DNA of 9,747 nt from JAWPNA01 sp045402695 (GTDB lineage Bacteria > Acidobacteriota > Polarisedimenticolia > JACPZX01 > DASXTC01). The notes below the pieces were generated by a model. It saw nothing but the letters and a program-made list of their open reading frames with translations, was not told the DNA's origin and ran no database searches. Positions 1-3,525 of this stretch are shown here, piece by piece (positions within the stretch are counted from its first letter, which is position 1; every line of letters begins with the position of its first letter). The DNA is taken from NCBI GenBank assembly GCA_045402695.1, contig JAWPNA010000095.1:1-9747 (forward strand), in the 5' to 3' direction. The position numbers and the translations under genes are program-made.

Positions 1-439
1 GAGCTTCAACACCGGCGATCAGTTCATCATGACGAACATCATCCCGAAGCTGATGACCAGCGAGCAGCTCTACCGGGGATACCGCGAGCTGATCGAGAGG
101 CTGTACGACTTCGACAACATGCGCCGCCGCGCGATCGACTATCTGCTCACGCGCGGGGTGCAGGTCAAGGAGAAGCTCTACCTGAACCGCGGCGACATGA
201 AGATCCTGTGGCGGTTCATCCGCGACTGCGTGGTGTTCACTTCGTCTTCCCGCAGGCGGTTCACGCTGTCGGTGCTGGCCGAGACGCTTGCGTACCGGCC
301 GTCGGCCATCAAGGAGGCCATCACGGTCGTGGTCCTGCACAAGCACTTCTACGAATACATGCAGGATGTCTGCCGCCAGCTCGAGGAATACGCCGCCACC
401 CACCTGCGCGCGGAGCTGCCCGTCGCCGGGGGCGCCTGA
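1..439 (+). CDS. B12-binding/radical SAM protein, C-terminal fragment (DUF4070-like)
   Basis: The left edge cuts the gene, leaving about 145 C-terminal residues in the frame that starts at base 2. The visible part begins SFNTGDQFIMTNIIPKLM and continues with a helical stretch in which GYRELIERLYD is the clearest motif. A T-N-I-x-P-x-x-M segment followed by L-x-x-G-Y-x-x-L and a run of Arg/Tyr is, from memory, the C-terminal DUF4070 region of cobalamin-binding radical SAM proteins, the group that includes hopanoid methylases. The cobalamin domain and the CxxxCxxC cluster motif lie outside the window, so neither reaction nor substrate can be assigned. An internal ATG at 29 is in frame but only a track start; the frame is open through base 2. 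The stop at 437-439 is four bases from the stop of the convergent metallo-hydrolase gene, with no terminator hairpin between them. Assignment to the family is fairly sure, function is not. Confidence 0.7.
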   Translation, partial: SFNTGDQFIMTNIIPKLMTSEQLYRGYRELIERLYDFDNMRRRAIDYLLTRGVQVKEKLYLNRGDMKILWRFIRDCVVFTSSSRRRFTLSVLAETLAYRPSAIKEAITVVVLHKHFYEYMQDVCRQLEEYAATHLRAELPVAGGA

Positions 440-443
440 TTGC

Positions 444-1679
444 TCAGTCCTCCGTGTAGGGGCTCTCGAGCAGGCGGCGGGCCTGATCGATCTGGTTGTC
501 GTCGTTGACGCCGATCTCCACCACCTTCCGGTAGGCCGCGAGGGCCTCCTCGCGCCGTCCGAGCAGGTCCTGCGCCATCCCCGTCCCCAACCAGGCGATC
601 GAGGCCGCCTTCGGGTCGTGCTCCCCCGCAAGCGCTCCGGCGCGCGTGAAAAACTCCAGCGCGCGCTCCGGACGCTTCGCTCCCATGTGCAGGAATCCGA
701 TCTGGCCGAGCACCCGTGCATCGTTCGGGTCGAGCGCCGCCGCCCGCATGAACTGTTCCAGGGCCGTGGCGGTGTCCCCCGCGGCGGCGGCCGTCACCGC
801 GCGCCTTGCCGCCTCCTCAGCCTCGGCCGCGCCGGGCGTGCCGGCAGGCGGCAGGTTCGGATCCGGCGTCCGTTCGCCAGGGAGCGTGAAGACTCGCACC
901 GATGCCGCGCCTGGGGCGGGAAGCTGACCGGCCCTCAGTACCAGCGTGTCTCCCTTCACGCGTTCGACGTCTGGCTGCAGCGCGAGCCACTCAGCGATCG
1001 TCCCGAGCCCGCGCACCGAGGGATGCGAAAGCCCGGGCAGGAGGTAGTGCATCGGGATCACGATGCGAGGCGAGAGCGCCTCGATCCATCGTTTCGCGTC
1101 CTCGTCGGTGAGAACGCGGTGCTCCGCGTCGACGGGAAGCATCAGGACGTCGATGGGGCCGCCGGCCTTGATCGCCTCGGCGAGCGGGCCCGCGCCTTCC
1201 CCGGACGCGCCGGCGGGGGCTTCGTTGTCTCCGAGGTGGCAGATCCGCAGCCCGCCCGTCTCGATCACGAACACGATGTTTCGGTAGCCGATCGACTCGC
1301 CGCCGGCGCGTGCGTGCCGGCCTTCGAATCCGCGCACCACGAAGCCGCCCATCTTCGCGGTGCCCGGCACGTCGGTGACCTTGGGATGGCCCCGCACCTC
1401 CCGCGAGGCGCTGTGATCCCAGTGCGGATGGCTGACCAGCACCCGGTCCGCGTGGGGGTGAGGAAGGCTCAGGCCGGGCCACTCGCCGCTCGCGTACGGA
1501 TCGATGACCAGCCGATCGCCTTCCGGCGCCGTCACCACGAAGCAGGAATGGCCGAGGTATTGCAGCACGACAGCGCGGGCGGGCGGATCCTGGGACGTTG
1601 CCGCGGCAGTGGGGGGCCATGCGATCAGCAACGATGCGGCCAGGAGGAGCAACGTGGCCATGTCGCGAGACACGCACAT
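444..1679 (-). CDS. Exported metallo-beta-lactamase-fold hydrolase (UlaG-like) with C-terminal TPR region
   Basis: The product is 411 residues from ATG 1679. Residues 1 to about 27 form a signal peptide (hydrophobic TLLLLAASLLIAW, then a small-residue PTAAATS end), so it should act outside the cytoplasm. Residues about 35-250 are a metallo-beta-lactamase fold of the UlaG-like type: YLGHSCFVV, LVIDPY, the metal motif HPHWDH at 84-89, Asp in HLGD near 151 and His in PMHY near 211 give a complete ligand set for a binuclear centre. After a Pro/Gly-rich linker (about 265-285), residues about 285-405 have Ala-rich helical repeats (ALEQFMRAAALDPNDA, RALEFFTRAGAL, EEALAAYRKVVEIG) that read as two to three TPRs, suggesting a partner protein. 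The substrate is unknown. The frame is open to an ATG at 1844, but the signal peptide follows 1679; an alternative ATG at 1661 also keeps most of it. Neither has a clear Shine-Dalgarno; GGGG about 9-12 bases before 1679 lies inside an RNA stem. Confidence 0.82.
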   Translation of the reverse strand: MCVSRDMATLLLLAASLLIAWPPTAAATSQDPPARAVVLQYLGHSCFVVTAPEGDRLVIDPYASGEWPGLSLPHPHADRVLVSHPHWDHSASREVRGHPKVTDVPGTAKMGGFVVRGFEGRHARAGGESIGYRNIVFVIETGGLRICHLGDNEAPAGASGEGAGPLAEAIKAGGPIDVLMLPVDAEHRVLTDEDAKRWIEALSPRIVIPMHYLLPGLSHPSVRGLGTIAEWLALQPDVERVKGDTLVLRAGQLPAPGAASVRVFTLPGERTPDPNLPPAGTPGAAEAEEAARRAVTAAAAGDTATALEQFMRAAALDPNDARVLGQIGFLHMGAKRPERALEFFTRAGALAGEHDPKAASIAWLGTGMAQDLLGRREEALAAYRKVVEIGVNDDNQIDQARRLLESPYTED

Positions 1680-1745
1680 GAGAAGAACCCCGAAGCTGTT
1701 ACGGCATCGCTGCCGCTCCGCTGGACAAGGGCGAAGGCTTCGGGG
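1680..1745 (-). terminator. Three-way-junction hairpin with pyrimidine tail (terminator-like)
   Basis: On the minus strand CCCCGAAGC (1745-1737) pairs perfectly with GCTTCGGGG (1696-1688). Between them every base is accounted for: CTTCGC 1736-1731 pairs with GCGGAG 1721-1716 (one G-U) around a nine-base loop; immediately next, CGGCA 1715-1711 pairs with TGCCG 1706-1702 around a GCGA (GNRA) tetraloop; then TAACA 1701-1697 is unpaired. The tail TTCTTCTC (1687-1680) follows and the ATG of the metallo-hydrolase gene is the next base. A GC-rich stem with a pyrimidine tail resembles an intrinsic terminator, but the tail has three C residues and the stem is interrupted by a junction, so an attenuator or a purely structural role is as likely. 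It also hides the only G-rich ribosome-binding candidate for ATG 1679. Confidence 0.45.
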
Positions 1746-1824
1746 CTCGGTGACCTGCTGGTTTTTCCAAGGCGGAACACCAGCGACGGCCATGATCTTG
1801 AACACTGTTGTCGAGGGTGGCCGC

Positions 1825-1872
1825 CTAGGTGACAGGCACCTCACGAGTCCAGACCGTACTGTGTATGGTCAC
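1825..1872 (-). CDS. Candidate 15-residue leader peptide
   Basis: A GTG codon at 1872-1870 opens a 15-codon frame ending in TAG (1827-1825), predicted peptide VTIHSTVWTREVPVT (initiator read as Met). Its support is the ribosome-binding site: AAAGGAGG at 1887-1880 stands seven bases before the GTG, the strongest such site in the window. It is too short for ORF callers. The peptide has four Thr, four Val and one Trp, no run of a single amino acid as in classical amino-acid attenuators, and no membrane segment. The start codon lies inside a hairpin (GTCCAG with CTGGAC), which would have to open for translation. The frame might therefore be chance, with the G-rich sequence serving the RNA instead. 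Confidence 0.4.
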   Translation of the reverse strand: MTIHSTVWTREVPVT

Positions 1873-1887
1873 TGGACCACCTCCTTT
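1873..1887 (-). promoter_or_regulatory. Extended Shine-Dalgarno (anti-16S) sequence
   Basis: AAAGGAGGTGGTCC on the minus strand matches the complement of the usual bacterial 16S rRNA 3' tail (GGATCACCTCCTTT) at 13 of 14 positions, the exception keeping a G-U pair. Such length goes well beyond the usual four to six bases. It is spaced correctly for the GTG at 1872. AGGTG within it (1882-1878) can also pair with CACCT at 1831-1827, a possible way to mask it. Confidence 0.6.
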
Positions 1888-1901
1888 CCCGTGTACCCCG
1901 T

Positions 1902-1930
1902 AAAATACAGCGCTCGTTTCCGCCGCGCAA
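1902..1930 (-). promoter_or_regulatory. Candidate sigma-70-type promoter for the metallo-hydrolase leader RNA
   Basis: On the minus strand TTGCGC (1930-1925) and TATTTT (1907-1902) are 17 bases apart, the preferred spacing. The -35 keeps only TTG, the -10 matches four of six. The expected start would be near 1895, just before the extended Shine-Dalgarno. It lies between the end of the cyclophilin gene (1971) and the leader, where a promoter would be expected. The match is modest for a GC-rich genome. Confidence 0.35.
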
Positions 1931-1970
1931 GCTTGAAGATTCGACGTCCGGGGCTCCGGGGCAAATCGGC

Positions 1971-2633
1971 TCAGGGCTTGGTCTGCGGCTGTGGCGCCTT
2001 TCCCATGGCCTTCTCCGGGCCCCCCGCCCCGCCGATCCGCTCGATGCGCAGCTTCTTGATCGTGACAGGTTCACGCGGCTGGCCTGCCGGGCTGCCGAGA
2101 GTACCGCAGATCTTGTCCACCACGTCCTGGCCTTCCACCACCTGGCCGAAGATCGTGTGCCGGTTGTTGAGGTGCGGCGTGGGCACCTGCGTAATGAAGA
2201 ACTGGCTGCCGTTGGTGTTGGGGCCGGAGTTGGCCATCGCGAGACGTCCGGGCTTGTCGAACTTGAGGGACGCGACGAACTCGTCCTCGAACTGATAGCC
2301 GGGACCCCCGCGCCCGGTGCCGAGGGGGTCGCCTCCCTGCATCATGAAGTTCGGGATGACGCGGTGGAACAGAAGCCCGTCATAGAAGGGTCTCTTGGCC
2401 ATTTCCCCGAGGTTGGCATCCTTGAAGGGTTTCTTGCCCTCGGCCAGTCCCACGAAGTTCTCCACGGTCTTGGGGACCTCCTTGGGGAACAGCTCCGCCA
2501 CGATCGTGCCTTGGTTTGTTTCGAAGACGGCGTACATGCCTGGGGTCTCCTTCCAGGAAGCCGCGAGGCTGAGGTTTGTGAAGCCGAGCGCCGATACAAT
2601 CACTGCAAATACTCCTGCTGCTTTGCCTTGCAT
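1971..2633 (-). CDS. Exported cyclophilin-type peptidyl-prolyl cis-trans isomerase
   Basis: The product is 220 residues and catalyses cis-trans isomerisation of peptide bonds before proline, assisting folding of exported proteins. Residues 1 to about 25 are a signal peptide (VFAVIVSALGF core, SLAAS end). The cyclophilin domain spans about 32-197. Landmarks are FHRVIPNFMMQGGDP at 89-103, with R91 and Q99 equivalent to R55 and Q63 of human cyclophilin A; SQFFIT at 143-148, with F145 equivalent to F113; and TPHLNNRHTIFG at 152-163, with L155 and H159 matching L122 and H126. H154 replaces the cyclosporin-contacting Trp121, as is common in bacteria, so poor cyclosporin binding is expected. A short Gly/Lys/Pro-rich tail ends the protein. 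The start is supported by GGAGGAG (2644-2638) four bases before the ATG. It lies 27 bases downstream of fabI on the same strand, so co-transcription is likely. No convincing terminator follows. Confidence 0.93.
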   Translation of the reverse strand: MQGKAAGVFAVIVSALGFTNLSLAASWKETPGMYAVFETNQGTIVAELFPKEVPKTVENFVGLAEGKKPFKDANLGEMAKRPFYDGLLFHRVIPNFMMQGGDPLGTGRGGPGYQFEDEFVASLKFDKPGRLAMANSGPNTNGSQFFITQVPTPHLNNRHTIFGQVVEGQDVVDKICGTLGSPAGQPREPVTIKKLRIERIGGAGGPEKAMGKAPQPQTKP

Positions 2634-2637
2634 TGGT

Positions 2638-2644
2638 CTCCTCC
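2638..2644 (-). promoter_or_regulatory. Ribosome-binding site of the cyclophilin gene
   Basis: GGAGGAG on the minus strand, four bases before the ATG at 2633. It lies in the 27-base gap after the fabI stop and fixes the cyclophilin start. Confidence 0.7.
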
Positions 2645-2660
2645 GGGGATCAGGTCCGCT

Positions 2661-3437
2661 TCAGGTTCCCATGATGTTGTAGCCGGCGTCCACGTACAGC
2701 ACTTCGCCGGTCACGCCGCTGGCCATGTCGGACAGCAGGAAGAGCGCCGCCTTGCCCACCTCGGCCGGCTCGATGTTGCGCCGCAGCGGCGCCTTCTCGC
2801 GCGCCACGTGCAGCATGTCCATGAAACCGGAGATGCCGCGCGCGGACAGCGTGTTGACGGGGCCGGCCGAGATCGCGTTGACCCGGATCTTCTTCGGGCC
2901 CAGCTCATAGGCGAGCTGGCGCACTTCGTGCTCCAGGGCCGCCTTGGCGCTGCCCATCACGTTGTAGGATGGCACCACGCGCTGCGAGGCCATGTAGGTG
3001 AGGGAGACCATGCTGCCCCCCTCCTTCTCCATCAGGGGCACGGCCTCCTTCGCGAGGCGGACCAGGGAGTAGGCGCTGATGTCCATGGCCAGGTGGAAGC
3101 CGGACCGGGAAGTGTCGAGGAAGTCCCCCTCGAGGTCCTCCTTGTTGGCGAAGGCAACGCTGTGCACGAGATAGTCGAGTCGGCCGAACCGCTGAGCCAG
3201 CTCCTTGAAGACCCGAACGATCTCCTCGTCGCGCGTGACGTCGCAGTCGGTCAGGTAGGAGCCTGGCAGCGAGTCGGCCAGCGGTTCCACCTTTTCCTTC
3301 AGGCGCTCCCCCGCGTAGGTGAAGGCGAGGCGCGCGCCCGCGCCGTGAAGCTGCAGGGCGATGTGCCAGGCGAGGCTGCGGTGGTTGGCCACGCCGAACA
3401 CGATGCCGGTCTTGCCGGATAGATCAAGATTGAACAT
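2661..3437 (-). CDS. fabI: Enoyl-[acyl-carrier-protein] reductase (NADH), FabI type
   Basis: The product is 258 residues, the usual FabI length. It reduces trans-2-enoyl-ACP with NAD(P)H in the last step of each fatty-acid elongation cycle, in the cytoplasm, and is the target class of triclosan. It is a short-chain dehydrogenase fold of the atypical FabI kind: the nucleotide loop GVANHRSLAWHIA (15-27) replaces the classical TGxxxGxG; DCDVT (64-68) contacts the adenine side; LDYLVHSVAFA (87-97) closes the pocket; and the active site has Y148 in LTYMAS, then Y158 and K165 in YNVMGSAK, the FabI spacing of six residues between Tyr and Lys. RVNAISAGPVNTLSARGI (184-201) covers the substrate-binding loop and DAGYNIMG is the typical C-terminus. 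The ATG at 3437 starts directly in the first beta strand (NLDLSGKTGIVFG), as in other FabI proteins; the Shine-Dalgarno is weak. The cyclophilin gene follows 27 bases downstream, and the M16 peptidase is divergent. Confidence 0.95.
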   Translation of the reverse strand: MFNLDLSGKTGIVFGVANHRSLAWHIALQLHGAGARLAFTYAGERLKEKVEPLADSLPGSYLTDCDVTRDEEIVRVFKELAQRFGRLDYLVHSVAFANKEDLEGDFLDTSRSGFHLAMDISAYSLVRLAKEAVPLMEKEGGSMVSLTYMASQRVVPSYNVMGSAKAALEHEVRQLAYELGPKKIRVNAISAGPVNTLSARGISGFMDMLHVAREKAPLRRNIEPAEVGKAALFLLSDMASGVTGEVLYVDAGYNIMGT

Positions 3438-3448
3438 GGACGCCCGAC

Positions 3449-3477
3449 ATTCAATACCACGGTCCGGGAAAAATCAA
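3449..3477 (-). promoter_or_regulatory. Candidate fabI promoter
   Basis: On the minus strand TTGATT (3477-3472) and TTGAAT (3454-3449) are separated by 17 bases, each matching four of six consensus positions. The -10 ends 11 bases before the fabI ATG, so the untranslated leader would be very short. It lies in the 88-base divergent region shared with the M16 gene. Confidence 0.35.
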
Positions 3478-3509
3478 CGCCGGGCTTCCCATCCCGCGCG
3501 CGCCGCGGA

Positions 3510-3518
3510 TGCTAGAAT
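3510..3518 (+). promoter_or_regulatory. Extended -10 promoter directly before the M16 peptidase ATG
   Basis: TGCTAGAAT matches the extended -10 consensus TGnTATAAT at all but one defined position. There is no recognisable -35 at 16-18 bases upstream. The -10 ends seven bases before the ATG at 3526, so transcription would begin at or next to the A of the start codon. No Shine-Dalgarno is present, in agreement with a nearly leaderless mRNA. Confidence 0.5.
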
Positions 3519-3525
3519 CCAGCCC

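Larger units (their letters stand above)
1680..1895 (-). ncRNA. Candidate structured leader RNA / attenuator / small RNA upstream of the metallo-hydrolase gene
   Basis: Read on the minus strand from a promoter-like pair to the ATG at 1679, the roughly 215 bases fold by eye into four consecutive units. (a) GTCCAG 1877-1872 pairs with CTGGAC 1852-1847; inside it ACC 1869-1867 pairs with GGT 1855-1853 and TAC 1865-1863 with GTA 1859-1857, around an ACA loop. (b) AGGTG 1841-1837 pairs with CACCT 1831-1827. (c) AGGCGG 1826-1821 pairs with CCGCCT 1775-1770, CACC 1819-1816 with GGTG 1781-1778, and CGAC 1813-1810 with GTCG 1787-1784, the last two separated by a symmetrical CT/CT internal loop. (d) A three-way junction at 1745-1688, described separately. 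Base pairing is seen directly; that it is a functional RNA is inference. It does not match a riboswitch or RNA class that I recognise. The 3' end touches the metallo-hydrolase start, so it may control that gene or end as an independent transcript. Confidence 0.55.

Noticed and set aside
1825..1827. Read-through or recoding of the TAG ending the 15-codon frame
   Set aside because: The frame continues without domain character, and TAG lies at the base of an RNA stem; there is no sign of a recoding signal.
288..1832. 514-codon plus-strand open frame
   Set aside because: Overlaps the radical SAM end and runs antisense to the metallo-hydrolase; Arg/His-rich with no recognisable fold.
1680..1844. 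N-terminal extension of the metallo-hydrolase to the ATG at 1844 or 1793
   Set aside because: It would put 38-55 unstructured residues before the signal peptide, has no Shine-Dalgarno, and its sequence is explained by RNA helices.
1947..1962. TCCGGGGC twice in tandem as a cyclophilin terminator
   Set aside because: Only a 4-bp stem can form and there is no T-tract on the transcribed side; it is a short direct repeat at most.
1841..2074. 77-codon minus-strand open frame across the cyclophilin end
   Set aside because: Overlaps the cyclophilin C-terminus and the proposed promoter; Arg/Ser-rich, no good ribosome-binding site.
2157..3422. 421-codon plus-strand open frame
   Set aside because: Antisense to cyclophilin and fabI, both certain; it is a shadow of them.
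3494..3507. Alternating CG tract between fabI and the M16 gene
   Set aside because: Short and expected in a GC-rich intergenic region; no repeat or protein-binding symmetry beyond composition.
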